This document shows positions 44,283 through 54,430 of a stretch of DNA of 64,000 nt, in pieces. Origin of the DNA: GCA-2711565 sp963664245. GTDB lineage: Bacteria > Bacteroidota > Bacteroidia > Bacteroidales > GCA-2711565. The stretch lies in assembly GCA_963664245.1 (NCBI GenBank), contig OY760934.1:3038001-3102000 (forward strand), given 5' to 3'. The notes under the pieces were generated by a model, which did not search any database, had not been told where the DNA came from, and worked only from the letters and a program-made list of their open reading frames with translations. Both the position numbers and the translations under genes were made by a program. Numbering within the stretch: position 1 is the stretch's first letter; the number at the start of each line of letters is the position of its first letter.

Positions 44283-47200
44283 CTAGTATTCATTTTCCGG
44301 TTTTATAGCCTTGCCAAATAGTTTGTCCTTGATGTTTTCAAAAACATAATAAACACAAGGGATCACAATTAGTGTTAACAGGGTTGAAGTTATTAAACCG
44401 GCAATTACTGCAATGGCCATGGGCGAACGCAAAGAAGCACTTTCTCCAAACCCGAAAGTAAGAGGCAGTAGTGCCAAGATGGTTGTTATACTGGTCATTA
44501 AGATGGGCCGGATGCGGTTTTCGCCGGCACTTATGATGGATTCTTTCAGTGATTTCCCGGAGGCTTTAAATTGATTGATGGCATCTACCAAAATAATAGA
44601 ATCGTTTACGGCAATCCCGGCCAACATGATAATCCCAATGTAAGCCATAATGTTTAATGGGTTCCCTAAAATAAAAAAGGCCCAGATACTTCCAACGGCA
44701 GCAAGCGGGATGGTTAATAAAATGGTAAAAGGGTGGATGAGCGATTCAAACTGAGAAGCCATCACCATATAAACCAAAACGATAGATAAGATTAATGCAA
44801 AGCTCAAACTCCCAATGGCTTCCTGGCGTTTCTGTTCTTCGCCAATGATTTGGTACTTATAGTTTGCCGGGATGTTCATCTCTTTGAGGTTTGCTTTTGC
44901 CATTGTTATTACCTTGTCAAAGGCTACCTTATCATCGATATCTGCAACAATTTTGGTAACGCGGTTTTGGTTTCGCCGTAGCATTTGTTTGGGCGACACA
45001 GTTTCTTCTATTTTTGCGATTTCGTAAAGCGGAATTTCTTTATCGCCACTTACTAGGTTAATGTTTTGGAATTCGTATAAGCTGATATCCGGCAGTTTAA
45101 CGGTAATATCCAGCATCTCTCCGTCATTTTCATAATTCCCGGCTTCTTTGCCTAGCAGAATATCACTCAACTGAGACGTAATATTGTCGATGCTTAAGTT
45201 GTATAATCCGGCTTTGTAACGGTCAATATGAAGGTCAATTTCGGGAGCTCCTTTTTCGATGGATGATTTCACGTTTAAAAGAGCCGGAATGGTTTTTAGC
45301 CTTGCTTGTGCTTCATTGGTCAGGTTCTCTAATATTTCCTGATCCTCGCCAATAAATTCAAGGACAAACGCTTCTTCATCGGTTCCCATGGCTGATTGTA
45401 ATGCCGACTCATCTCTTTTTAAATGGGTTTCGGCATCGGGTAATTGCTCCAATAATTCGTTAACGGCAACAATAATCGCATCAGAGTGTTCGTAAAATTC
45501 TTTTTTAAGGCGTATTTTTATTTCCGCGGTATTTTCACTTTTTAGTACCGATTTTTCGGTTCCTGAAGTATTGGCAGATCCAATAACACTGTAAGTATTT
45601 TCAATCTCATTGGGGAAGGCGGAGCGTAACATGCTTTCAAATGATTTGACGGTTTCGGCTGTTCGTTCCAAACGCGTTCCTTCGCTTAATTCAATTTCGA
45701 GGGTAAATTCTTTGGTTTGGCTATTCGGGATATATTCGTTTCCTATACTAGGGAAAATCAGAGCGGTTAATCCAATGAGAAGTGTTGCAGCTAAAAGAAC
45801 CGTGTATTTTCGGTTAAGAACGTTAGAAAGGAACGCTCCATACCACCCGATTTTAACTGATTTTAGTTTTTTCTGCCCGTTGCTTTTTTTATAAAAAAAA
45901 TTGTACAACATAGGAATTACCAGTATGGCCACAAAAAGCGAAGCCAATAAACTAAAAGTAACGGTCCAGGCCTGATCTTTAAACAAGGCTCCGGAAGCTC
46001 CGTGCAGGTAAACAATAGGTAAAAACACGACAATTGTTGTTAGCGTAGAAGCGGTAATGGCACCGCTTACTTCGGCTGTACCTTTAATAGCAGCTTCGCG
46101 CACCGACATGCCTTCTTCGCGGTTCCGGAAAATGTTTTCCATCACTACAATGGCATTGTCAACCAGCATTCCTGCGCCTAAAGCCAGTCCTCCCAAAGTC
46201 ATGATGTTTAAGGTTAGCCCGTTAAAGTACATCAGGTTGAAAGTTGCAATGATAGAGATTGGAATAGCGAAGCTGATGATTAGGGTGACTTTTATTCTCC
46301 GCAGGAAAATGTACAGCACAAATACGGCAATCAAAATCCCGATAAGGGCAGTTTCCTGTACTTCCGATATGGATGATTGTATAAAATCGCCCTGGTTTTG
46401 GATGATGGTAAAATTGTAGCCAGGTAACGCTTTTTTAATTCCTTCAAAAGCTTCATTTAGTTCTTCTACCGCTTTAACTGTATTGTAACCGGTTTCTTTA
46501 TAAATCGACAGGCCAATGCATCTTTCGCCGTTTAACCGAACAATGTTATCCGGGCGTTTATTTGTTAAGCTGATTTTGGCTACATCTTTAAGATAAACAG
46601 GCACTTTGCCTTCAATGGTGTTGGTATTTGTTTCGGTGGTTGTTCCTGCAACTTCTTCTTGTATAAAAGTAATTACCAGGTTTTCAAAATCGTCTATGGT
46701 ATTTATCAGGCCGCTTCCTTTGATAATGTAACGGGTTCCCATTTCAACAATTGAGCCTCCGGAAACGTTCTTGTTCATGCTTTGGATTTTATTAACAATA
46801 TCATCACTGCTAATTCCGTAAGCATCCAGCATGTATTTATTGGTTTCGATAAGAACCTCTTTTTCTTCTTTCCCGATCAGGCTGATATCTGCAATACCTT
46901 CCAGGCGGATCAGTTCGTTGCGAATATAATTCTCTCCGATTTTCCGGAGTTCATCCATGTCCTTGATCTGATCATTTTTCATTCCGATGATAACGATAGG
47001 CGTTGCGTTTGGATCATCCTGTGAAATACTGAATTCGTCGAGATCGGTATTTTGGCTGTAAATGGTTAATGCCTTTTGAAGATCGAGGAATGCTTCATCC
47101 ATATCGGTTCCCCAGTTATATTCCACGGTTATCTCGGCTGATCCAACCATACAAACGGATGCAACCTGGATAACCCCGCTCTGCCTGATGGCTTGGGCCT

Positions 47201-47405
47201 CGATATCTTCGATGAACTGTTTCTCGATTTCTTCAGGCGGTTTTTCCCCTGCCTGTATTTCGACATATATTTTAGGCGAGTTTATTTCCGGGAAAAGATC
47301 AACGCTAAGCCTGTCAAATGATATCCATCCGAGCAGGAGAATGCCCAGGACAATCATACTGACGGTTACCGGATAGTTCACCGAAAATTGTGTTATTTTT
47401 TTCAT
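44283..47405 (-). CDS. RND efflux pump inner-membrane subunit (first of two)
   Basis: 1040 residues, the standard length of AcrB-type proton-driven exporters. TM1 region FSVNYPVTVSMIVLGILLLGWISF, followed by LSVDLFPEINSPKI. TM4 carries the proton-relay type motif GAGMLVDNAIVVMENIFR and TM10 GIAVNDSIILVDAINQF. Conserved PMAIAVIAGLITSTLLTLIVIPCVYY ends the second half. It should form a trimer with the adaptor (47438-48487) and the TolC-like channel (48507-49991). The downstream gene encodes a second, divergent RND subunit. Confidence 0.93.
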   Translation of the reverse strand: MKKITQFSVNYPVTVSMIVLGILLLGWISFDRLSVDLFPEINSPKIYVEIQAGEKPPEEIEKQFIEDIEAQAIRQSGVIQVASVCMVGSAEITVEYNWGTDMDEAFLDLQKALTIYSQNTDLDEFSISQDDPNATPIVIIGMKNDQIKDMDELRKIGENYIRNELIRLEGIADISLIGKEEKEVLIETNKYMLDAYGISSDDIVNKIQSMNKNVSGGSIVEMGTRYIIKGSGLINTIDDFENLVITFIQEEVAGTTTETNTNTIEGKVPVYLKDVAKISLTNKRPDNIVRLNGERCIGLSIYKETGYNTVKAVEELNEAFEGIKKALPGYNFTIIQNQGDFIQSSISEVQETALIGILIAVFVLYIFLRRIKVTLIISFAIPISIIATFNLMYFNGLTLNIMTLGGLALGAGMLVDNAIVVMENIFRNREEGMSVREAAIKGTAEVSGAITASTLTTIVVFLPIVYLHGASGALFKDQAWTVTFSLLASLFVAILVIPMLYNFFYKKSNGQKKLKSVKIGWYGAFLSNVLNRKYTVLLAATLLIGLTALIFPSIGNEYIPNSQTKEFTLEIELSEGTRLERTAETVKSFESMLRSAFPNEIENTYSVIGSANTSGTEKSVLKSENTAEIKIRLKKEFYEHSDAIIVAVNELLEQLPDAETHLKRDESALQSAMGTDEEAFVLEFIGEDQEILENLTNEAQARLKTIPALLNVKSSIEKGAPEIDLHIDRYKAGLYNLSIDNITSQLSDILLGKEAGNYENDGEMLDITVKLPDISLYEFQNINLVSGDKEIPLYEIAKIEETVSPKQMLRRNQNRVTKIVADIDDKVAFDKVITMAKANLKEMNIPANYKYQIIGEEQKRQEAIGSLSFALILSIVLVYMVMASQFESLIHPFTILLTIPLAAVGSIWAFFILGNPLNIMAYIGIIMLAGIAVNDSIILVDAINQFKASGKSLKESIISAGENRIRPILMTSITTILALLPLTFGFGESASLRSPMAIAVIAGLITSTLLTLIVIPCVYYVFENIKDKLFGKAIKPENEY

Positions 47406-47437
47406 CGGTAATTTTTTTAAGAATAATTGCGCATTAT

Positions 47438-48487
47438 TTACTTGACTTCTTTGACTTTGGTTCGATGGTTAAGGGTTTCAAAGCCTTTTACAATCAAACG
47501 GTCTTTTTCATCCAATCCTTTAAGTACTTCTATCATGTCAGGATTTTCCAGGCCAAACTCTAAAATTCTTGGCTGTGCCAATCCTTTTTCAACAACAAAT
47601 ACAGTACTTCCGCGCTGTTTACTTAAAATAATATCTTTTGGAATGACAATGGTATTTTCCGATCGTGCAGTTATAATTTCACCTTTGGCATACATGCCCG
47701 GGCGTAGAAACAAATCAGAATTGTCAATAACAATCATTGTTTTAAAGGTTCTGGATTCGGGATCAATTACCGGAGCAATTTGGCTGATCCTTCCGCTCAA
47801 GGTATCGTCAGGTATCGAGTAATTGGTTATTCTTACTTCCTGGTCGATCTGTATATCTTTCATGTTTTTTTCGGCCAGGCTGATGTCCATGTATAAGGTG
47901 TAGTAATCCATAATTGTAAATACTTCGGTCCCGGCATCAATGTTGGTTTTTTCGGTGTAGTAGGGCATATCAACCAATATTCCGTCAAACGGAGCTTTTA
48001 CATTTAATTTTTCGAGATTGATTTTCCCGGAATTGTAATTGTATTCCGAATTAATCATGCTAATCTCGGCATTTTTATAATCGCTGAGTGTGACCCCGCC
48101 TTTTTTGTAGAGCGACTCCTGTTTTTGATAGGTTTGTTTGGCAATCTCCAGCTCCAGCTCCAGCGATGGAAGTTTAATATCATTCTCATATTCAGGGTTC
48201 ACAATACGGATAATAACTTCATCTTTTTTTATTTTGTCTCCCAATCTGAAAGGACGGTTGGTTCTTGGGTTAATCGCAATATTATACAAGCCCTCGACAT
48301 CTGTTTTAATTACAGCTTCTTTCTTGGGATTTACCGTGCCGGTTGTATTAATGTATTGCACGATGGAAGATTTTTTAACCGTTTCAACCGTTACCGGAAC
48401 GGTTACATCTCTTGAAAACGACCGGTCGTTATTTCTGCATGATATTAAACCGATGGCTACTAGTAAGAATAAAAAATATCGTTTCAT
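47438..48487 (-). CDS. RND efflux periplasmic adaptor (membrane fusion protein) lipoprotein
   Basis: 349 residues. Lipoprotein signal (FLFLLVAIGLISCRNND, Cys17). The barrel-sandwich/lipoyl halves are KKEAVIKTDVEGLYN and LNVKAPFDGILVDMP, joined by a short helical hairpin (LELEIAKQTYQKQESLYKKGGVTLSDYKN). The beta-barrel has RISQIAPVIDPESRTFKTMI, LRPGMYAKGEI is the conserved turn, and the membrane-proximal domain ends the protein. It bridges the RND pumps and the outer-membrane channel. 19 nt behind the TolC-like gene, 32 nt before the first RND gene. Confidence 0.92.
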   Translation of the reverse strand: MKRYFLFLLVAIGLISCRNNDRSFSRDVTVPVTVETVKKSSIVQYINTTGTVNPKKEAVIKTDVEGLYNIAINPRTNRPFRLGDKIKKDEVIIRIVNPEYENDIKLPSLELELEIAKQTYQKQESLYKKGGVTLSDYKNAEISMINSEYNYNSGKINLEKLNVKAPFDGILVDMPYYTEKTNIDAGTEVFTIMDYYTLYMDISLAEKNMKDIQIDQEVRITNYSIPDDTLSGRISQIAPVIDPESRTFKTMIVIDNSDLFLRPGMYAKGEIITARSENTIVIPKDIILSKQRGSTVFVVEKGLAQPRILEFGLENPDMIEVLKGLDEKDRLIVKGFETLNHRTKVKEVK

Positions 48488-48506
48488 TTTATTTTTGTTT
48501 GTATGG

Positions 48507-49991
48507 TTATTTCTTAATGTTTATTTGAACTTCTTTTGGAACAAACGAGGTGTTGTTTTCAAAATCCCATAAGCTTTGAATTTTCATGTTCAACAGTTCC
48601 AGTTTGTAATTGATTAATGCATTTATTCTCTTGGTTTTGCTATCCGATAATTGGGTTTGGAAAACTTCGAGATCAATACTAGTCAGATCCCCATTACGAT
48701 AGCGTTCGAGGTTGATTTCGTAAGTTAGTTGTGCATTGCGTTCATTTTGTTCGGCAATATTAATTTGACGGATCAGGTTGTTTAAGTTCCGGTATGTTTT
48801 CCGGATATTGATAATGATATCGTTTTTTTGGCTTTGGAAATCGATTTCCTGGGATTGAACCGAAATTTCAGCGGCCCTGATGCGAGCCTTACGGGCGCCC
48901 CAGTCGAAAATAGGGATGGATAACGTAACAGATGCTCTTGGACTTTTGGTAGGATTTAAAAACAGGTTTGAAATCTCTTCGTCATTACCGGTTATCCCGT
49001 AAGATAATCTGATGTCGCCGCTAAAGCTATTTGTTTCAGAAGTTTCAATTAAATTAAATCTGGCATTTTGTAAGCTGATTTCTCTTTGTGATAATTCCAT
49101 GCGTTGGGATAATCCTTTTTCAATGGCTGTATTCAGGTTAACGACTACTTGTTTGTATTCAATGTTGGTTGAAACTTTGATGTCATCAAGAATAGGAATT
49201 CCGATTAGCTTTTTAAAATCGTCCATGGCGTTATCCAGGTCAACAATGGCATTTTCGTAATTCGACTGGCTGTTAGCCAGGTTAAGTTCGGCCTGGTACA
49301 ATTCTTCTTTTGCCGAAAGATCGCCTTCAACTTTAGCTTTGATGATGTCGTAACTTTTTTCCTGGTTCTTTAGCTCTTCCGTAGAAATGGTGAGTGCTGT
49401 TTGTTTTTGATAGACATTGTAAAATGACTGATTTACGGATTGTTCAAGCGATAGCATTTCAATGGCATATGAGAGGGTTGCATTTTCAAGGTTCAACTCA
49501 ACCTTTCTAAGATCCATTTTGGTTTGGTTGTATTTAAAAATAGGTTGATCGTATTGCAGGTAAAGGTTCATGTCGTATCCCTTATTATCCCTGGTGCCTT
49601 CTGCTGTTTCTGAAGAATTATCAAAATATGAAAATTCATTCCTGAAAGACAGGGTTCCGTCGGCAAATTTAATGGGTTGAGATATGCTAAAAGCTCCGTT
49701 GCTTCCCAGATTCTTGGTGTTATAATATTGTGAGTAGAAATCGTTGTAGGTTTGTGTTTTGGAGTAAGCAAAGGGCGTTACATCCAGTGCAAACCTTGAT
49801 TTTAATGAGGCCAGCTGGGCGTTTAACAATTCCCTGTTTTGTTCCATACTCAGCCGTGCCTTAATGATATTGGGGCTTTTTTGGCGGGCAATCAGCATTG
49901 CATCGTCCAGTGTAATTACTTGTTGTGCTTTTGTGAATAGCGGCGAAAAAACAATGAACCCGCTAATGACTAAAAGTTTTAAAGATTTCAT
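48507..49991 (-). CDS. TolC-family outer membrane efflux channel
   Basis: 494 residues with a cleavable signal (LLVISGFIVFSPLFTKAQQ). Two OEP repeats: the first around 25-240 (TLDDAMLIARQKSPNIIKARLSM), the second around 290-480 (EKGLSQRMELSQREISLQNARFNLI, then LSIPIFDWGARKARIRAAE, the typical turn before the second coil). Ends with helices of the second coil. Forms the trimeric outer-membrane duct of the tripartite RND pump encoded downstream; it could also serve the ABC modules of the same operon. 58 nt after the peptidase-like permease gene, the largest gap in the operon. Confidence 0.92.
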   Translation of the reverse strand: MKSLKLLVISGFIVFSPLFTKAQQVITLDDAMLIARQKSPNIIKARLSMEQNRELLNAQLASLKSRFALDVTPFAYSKTQTYNDFYSQYYNTKNLGSNGAFSISQPIKFADGTLSFRNEFSYFDNSSETAEGTRDNKGYDMNLYLQYDQPIFKYNQTKMDLRKVELNLENATLSYAIEMLSLEQSVNQSFYNVYQKQTALTISTEELKNQEKSYDIIKAKVEGDLSAKEELYQAELNLANSQSNYENAIVDLDNAMDDFKKLIGIPILDDIKVSTNIEYKQVVVNLNTAIEKGLSQRMELSQREISLQNARFNLIETSETNSFSGDIRLSYGITGNDEEISNLFLNPTKSPRASVTLSIPIFDWGARKARIRAAEISVQSQEIDFQSQKNDIIINIRKTYRNLNNLIRQINIAEQNERNAQLTYEINLERYRNGDLTSIDLEVFQTQLSDSKTKRINALINYKLELLNMKIQSLWDFENNTSFVPKEVQINIKK

Positions 49992-50049
49992 ATATCATTC
50001 TTTATTTTTGTTTTCAATATATTTCTTCATTTTGCCTTACTTAAATGGT

Positions 50050-53000
50050 TTAATTTTTCACCCATTTAATAGCATCTGCATAAATTGATCTTCCGGTAGA
50101 TTCGTTATATAATTCTACTTTGTTGGTTCCTTCTTTTAAATTAAAAGAACCCATATAGTTCCATCCTTTTTCAAGGTAATCATCCGTTAATTCAATTTCG
50201 TCAACACCTTCAGCATGGTGGATTTTAAATTTATAGCTGGTTGGTCTGTACCATCTTCCACGGCCTCTTCCACCACCACCCCATTCTTTATCAATCAGGA
50301 AAAAGATATCGTAAAAGCCATCTTGTTTAATTTCGGCATTCCAGGTGGCTGTTCGCAGTTTATCATTGGCTTTTGTCATGTGTGCCGAATGAATGTATTT
50401 TCCGTAATATTCTGTTTTTATTACGGCTTTCCAAAATGAAGGTGAACCCCAAAATGTTGCTAAACCATATTTGTAGGTGCTGTTTTTTTTGTTTTTATTT
50501 AACATGGCTTTTAAGAAACCTTCATTGGTTTCCTGGGTTAAAACAAAGCCCGGGTCTTCATTATCAACAATGATTTCGTTTTCTGCTTTTTCTAAGCCAA
50601 AGAGAGGAATATTAACAATTCCGTTTAGTCCTTTTGCTTTCTTTTCTTCATCAAAATCCATTAAAAAATAATTCAGGCTCGAAGGCAGGTTTTGAGACAG
50701 GTTGGTATTTATTGTTAACATTGAAGGTTGGCTTGCCAAGATAAATCCTATTTGTCGGGCTTCGCCAGCCGGAATAATCAGTTTTTGTTTAATATTTTCG
50801 TTTGAGGATCGTCCGCCAAATCTGGGCCCTCCAAAGCCTCCCCTTCCGGCAAAATTTATTCCGATTTCTATTAGTCCATTAACTTTTTCGGGGTTTGATA
50901 TTTTGAATGTTAACTGATACTTGCTAAAACTATTTTCTTTTACGGTATATGTTTCAATGTCTTTAATAATAAATCCTGGTAAACTTTTGCTGTTATACCA
51001 GGTATTTATAATTTGATCCGTATTTATTTTAAAAGACTGTTTTAAATATTCTTTAAATTGAAGATAGTTTGTTGTACGGTATTTGTTTTCGAGCAAATAA
51101 TTCTTTAAAGATTCGTTTACTTTATCTTCACCTACCATTGCTTCAAAATTGCTAAATAAAAATTTCCCTTTTGCCAGTATAATATCGTTTAATTTTAGCT
51201 TATCCTGCTCCTCAATATCTGGTTCGTAAATTCCGTTTTCAATAATGGTTTGTATATTTTTCTTTTTCAGGTTCAGGTTGATCCTGTCTTCTTTGTTTAA
51301 TACAGAGTTCCATTTGAAATTTGGCCCGGCATTTGAAATATCATCTACTTTCGACATATAATATGCCCCCAGTGAAAGGTTTAAGATTGGCCATTCTTTT
51401 GATTCGATGGCAGTGATAAAGAAATAATAGTTTGGAAAAACCGAGAATGTTTTATAATCGATGAAATCATCAAAAGTATATTCTTGCGAGCTGGTTGCCA
51501 GAAAATTTGATGAAAGAAATTGTTTTAAGATCATGGTTTCTTTCTCAACTTCGGAGTATGTTTCTTCTCCGGCCCCCATCCTCATCCGCATGAACCGCTC
51601 TCTGCGTCCTCCGCCTTCACCACCCAATAATTTCATTGAAGATTCAAAATCAATATATTGAAGGAAAGTCCCTTTTTCAGGAATGAACATTAGTTCTGGC
51701 TGAACAGCATCACTGTTGAGGCTCCAGTTATGTGCCGTTAGGGTAAACTGAACGGGTACTTCTGCCAGCATAAATCTTTTAAATGGATATTCAAGGTCTA
51801 TTCTCGATTCAAATTCATTTTTTAAGTCGGTAATGAGGCTTGGCAAAGTGTCTTTTAAATGTGTAAAATATTTTTTGAACCCGGTGTTTTCTCTCATGTG
51901 GTACAGTTGGTAATCTATACCGTTTACGTTTACGCTAAGCAAGTCGTAATTGCCAATGAGTAAACTGATTTGTGGTAAAGGGTGATCTGATTGAAAGCGG
52001 AAGCTGCCATTTTGTATTTTTTCTTTTTGTCCTTGAGAGATAGCTTCCAGGTTTTCGTTTGTATGAACCTGTAGTTTGAAATTACTAAACTCAACCCGTT
52101 GATAAGCCGGGTTTTTTCGGACATAAGTAACTCCTGAAACAGGATACCACAAGGTTTCTTTGGTGAAACAAACAAACTTATCCGACAAAAAAGCATACCT
52201 TTTTTTTGCTCGTACCAAATCGATGCTGAAGTTATCCACATAATTGTCAAGATTCTGATCGAGGTTGTGAGTGATTTCGCTTATCCCTCCTTCATAATTA
52301 ATTTGTAATTCGCAGCGTTGTCCGGGGTTCAGGGAATTTTTACAATTAATATATAGCAGGTGTAAGTTTCTTTCAAAGTCGGCTTTTTTGCCATTGATAC
52401 TGATGTCTTTTACTTTGAGTGAAGGATTTAGACTGAAGATAAAATGATTGATTTTCTCCGTTTCTTTATTTTGAATGCTCATGTTGGCTTTGACCGATAT
52501 TTTATCATTTTTATGGGTGAGATCAATATCATAGTCCAGCACCGAAACTGTAGGATCATTCATGTATTTTTCATTTAATGCAATGATCTCTTTTTTTAAG
52601 TCAATTTCGCCTGCTTTCAGGTCGACAAAATATTTGGCCAGGATAAAACCGGTTCCGATAAAAATTATACTAATAAATAAAGGAGCCGATTTAAAAAATT
52701 TGGATTGTGGTAAACGGCTTATAAGCTGAATGGTTAAAAAGATACATCCCAAACCGATAAAGAAATAAATACCACGGTGAATCAACACCTGGTAAATGTC
52801 TCCGAACCCGGCGATTTCAGAATTAATCATCGGGATAGTGTAGGCAATATAATCGAATACGTTATATAATTTATCGTTCAAATAAAACAAACTTAATGCA
52901 ATGTATCCCAGTAAGATGATGAATGTAATGGCTTGGTTTTTTAGAAAAATCATTAAAAGAAACGATAACCCTAATATGAAAACAAGGGTGGGAAAACTGA

Positions 53001-53457
53001 TTAAAACAGGGTATAATAACAGATCGGGGATAGATATCGCAGTCGGGTTAACGATCACACTGAAGATTATGGCAATGCCTAAAATGATAAAATTCAGGAT
53101 TAAGAAAACCAATAATATTCCCAGGGTTTTCCCAAGAATATAGGTGGCGTTTGACATGGAGCGGGTATATATTACCTCAACAGTGTCGTTTTTTTTGTCT
53201 TGCTTGATAAATTCTGATGCCAGGAAAATAGCAATAATAGCTTGTCCAAGGTTTATCAGTAATATGTTTACATAGGGGATGAGTGAGTAAATAGACTTAA
53301 ATATAAATTGATCTTGATTATCGCCAAAAGAAATAGCCGCATTAAAGCCGGTTAGGATCAGAATACTTAAAATGGTGAATATTCTGAAGAACCATGAACG
53401 CAGCAAGGTTCTCATTTCAAATAATGCAATGGTTTTTAAACTTCGCAGCTTGCTCAT
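50050..53457 (-). CDS. ABC-2 permease fused to a peptidase-M1-like ectodomain
   Basis: 1135 residues. The first ~280 form an ABC-2 permease with six or seven membrane segments (start MSKLRSLKTIALFEMRTLLRSWFFRIF, then KQDKKNDTVEVIYTRSMSNATYILGKTLG, the usual ABC-2 coupling loop). A large extracytoplasmic part follows, with an M1-aminopeptidase-like N-terminal beta domain (about 330-540). The zinc motif HExxH is absent, and the GAMEN-type position is only MLAEVPVQF, so it is probably a non-catalytic substrate-handling domain. Three Gly/Arg-rich stretches occur (near 615, 875 and 1060). The C-terminal ~100 residues look like a golvesin-type beta sandwich (ESTGRSIYADAIKW). It lies 9 nt downstream of its likely ATPase. 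Confidence 0.8.
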   Translation of the reverse strand: MSKLRSLKTIALFEMRTLLRSWFFRIFTILSILILTGFNAAISFGDNQDQFIFKSIYSLIPYVNILLINLGQAIIAIFLASEFIKQDKKNDTVEVIYTRSMSNATYILGKTLGILLVFLILNFIILGIAIIFSVIVNPTAISIPDLLLYPVLISFPTLVFILGLSFLLMIFLKNQAITFIILLGYIALSLFYLNDKLYNVFDYIAYTIPMINSEIAGFGDIYQVLIHRGIYFFIGLGCIFLTIQLISRLPQSKFFKSAPLFISIIFIGTGFILAKYFVDLKAGEIDLKKEIIALNEKYMNDPTVSVLDYDIDLTHKNDKISVKANMSIQNKETEKINHFIFSLNPSLKVKDISINGKKADFERNLHLLYINCKNSLNPGQRCELQINYEGGISEITHNLDQNLDNYVDNFSIDLVRAKKRYAFLSDKFVCFTKETLWYPVSGVTYVRKNPAYQRVEFSNFKLQVHTNENLEAISQGQKEKIQNGSFRFQSDHPLPQISLLIGNYDLLSVNVNGIDYQLYHMRENTGFKKYFTHLKDTLPSLITDLKNEFESRIDLEYPFKRFMLAEVPVQFTLTAHNWSLNSDAVQPELMFIPEKGTFLQYIDFESSMKLLGGEGGGRRERFMRMRMGAGEETYSEVEKETMILKQFLSSNFLATSSQEYTFDDFIDYKTFSVFPNYYFFITAIESKEWPILNLSLGAYYMSKVDDISNAGPNFKWNSVLNKEDRINLNLKKKNIQTIIENGIYEPDIEEQDKLKLNDIILAKGKFLFSNFEAMVGEDKVNESLKNYLLENKYRTTNYLQFKEYLKQSFKINTDQIINTWYNSKSLPGFIIKDIETYTVKENSFSKYQLTFKISNPEKVNGLIEIGINFAGRGGFGGPRFGGRSSNENIKQKLIIPAGEARQIGFILASQPSMLTINTNLSQNLPSSLNYFLMDFDEEKKAKGLNGIVNIPLFGLEKAENEIIVDNEDPGFVLTQETNEGFLKAMLNKNKKNSTYKYGLATFWGSPSFWKAVIKTEYYGKYIHSAHMTKANDKLRTATWNAEIKQDGFYDIFFLIDKEWGGGGRGRGRWYRPTSYKFKIHHAEGVDEIELTDDYLEKGWNYMGSFNLKEGTNKVELYNESTGRSIYADAIKWVKN

Positions 53458-53466
53458 AATTCGGTA

Positions 53467-54351
53467 TTAATTTTTGTTTGCCAAATATTCCATAAAGTAA
53501 ACATAAGCATGCTCTATATTGGGTTCGATCTCTTCAACATGCTGGGCCTGGATGTTATCAGCAACCACCTGAACTTCCCAACCGCTTTCTGTTGGTATGG
53601 TTGAAATAACGGCATAATTGTTTTTTATCATGTCGTATTCTGTTCCCGAAGTATATATTTTCCACACATGGTTGCGGGTTGTTGCGATTAAGTCTTCGGG
53701 GGTTCCGTTAAATATTAGTTCGCCATTGTTTAGTAGTGCCAGTTTTTCACAAACACTTGAAATGTCTCCAACAATGTGGGTGGATAAAATAATAATAACA
53801 TCTTTTAAACTCAGTTCCGACAAAATATTGCGGAAACGTATCCGTTCTTCCGGATCAAGACCCGTTGTTGGTTCGTCAACCACAATAACTTTAGGGTCGC
53901 CAATCAATGCCTGGGCAATCCCCAATCGACGTTTCATCCCTCCCGATAATTTGTTTGCCTGACGATCTCGAACCTCGTACAAACCTACTTTTTCGAGCCA
54001 CTCATCTACTGAGTGGATGCGGTTTTTATGGCCTTTAATTCCGGATAAACCTGCGGCATAATTTAAAAATTCCCAGGTTTTTAGTTTTGAGAAAAAGCGG
54101 AAATCCTGAGGCAAGTAACCCAAAATGGCCCGGATTTCTTTACGGTGCTTTATAATGTCGAAATCGTTAATTTTAATCTGACCCGAAGTGGGTTTCATCA
54201 GGGTGACCAGTATTCGCATCAGGCTTGATTTTCCGGCTCCATTCGGTCCCAATAAACCAAACATGCCATTGTTAATTTCAAGGTTTACGTTATTTAATGC
54301 TCGCTTGCCATTTTTGTAAACTTTACTTAACTGGTCAATTTTTATATTCAT
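53467..54351 (-). CDS. ABC transporter ATP-binding protein
   Basis: 294 residues, an ABC-2-type ATPase. Walker A GPNGAGKSS (about 36-44), Q-loop GYLPQDFRFF, signature LSGGMKRRLG, Walker B VIVVDEPTTGLDP, switch His in LSTHIVGDI. A C-terminal ~70-residue domain follows (IYTSGTEYDMIKNNYAV...). First gene of the eight-gene export operon and, by position, the motor of the permease/ectodomain fusion that follows after 9 nt. It is closely related to the ATPase part of 39540-40976. Confidence 0.92.
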   Translation of the reverse strand: MNIKIDQLSKVYKNGKRALNNVNLEINNGMFGLLGPNGAGKSSLMRILVTLMKPTSGQIKINDFDIIKHRKEIRAILGYLPQDFRFFSKLKTWEFLNYAAGLSGIKGHKNRIHSVDEWLEKVGLYEVRDRQANKLSGGMKRRLGIAQALIGDPKVIVVDEPTTGLDPEERIRFRNILSELSLKDVIIILSTHIVGDISSVCEKLALLNNGELIFNGTPEDLIATTRNHVWKIYTSGTEYDMIKNNYAVISTIPTESGWEVQVVADNIQAQHVEEIEPNIEHAYVYFMEYLANKN

Positions 54352-54393
54352 TTAAGTAGTAGTTGGTCAATCCTTATTGAATAATTAATTATA

Positions 54394-54401
54394 CAAATGT
54401 A
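54394..54401 (-). promoter_or_regulatory. -7 box of the ABC/RND export operon
   Basis: The minus strand reads TACATTTG, an exact TAnnTTTG match, 42 nt before the first start codon. No TTTG at -33; the palindrome at 54431-54446 overlaps that region. Confidence 0.5.
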
Positions 54402-54430
54402 GATGATCTGTCAAAAAGAAATGAAACTAA

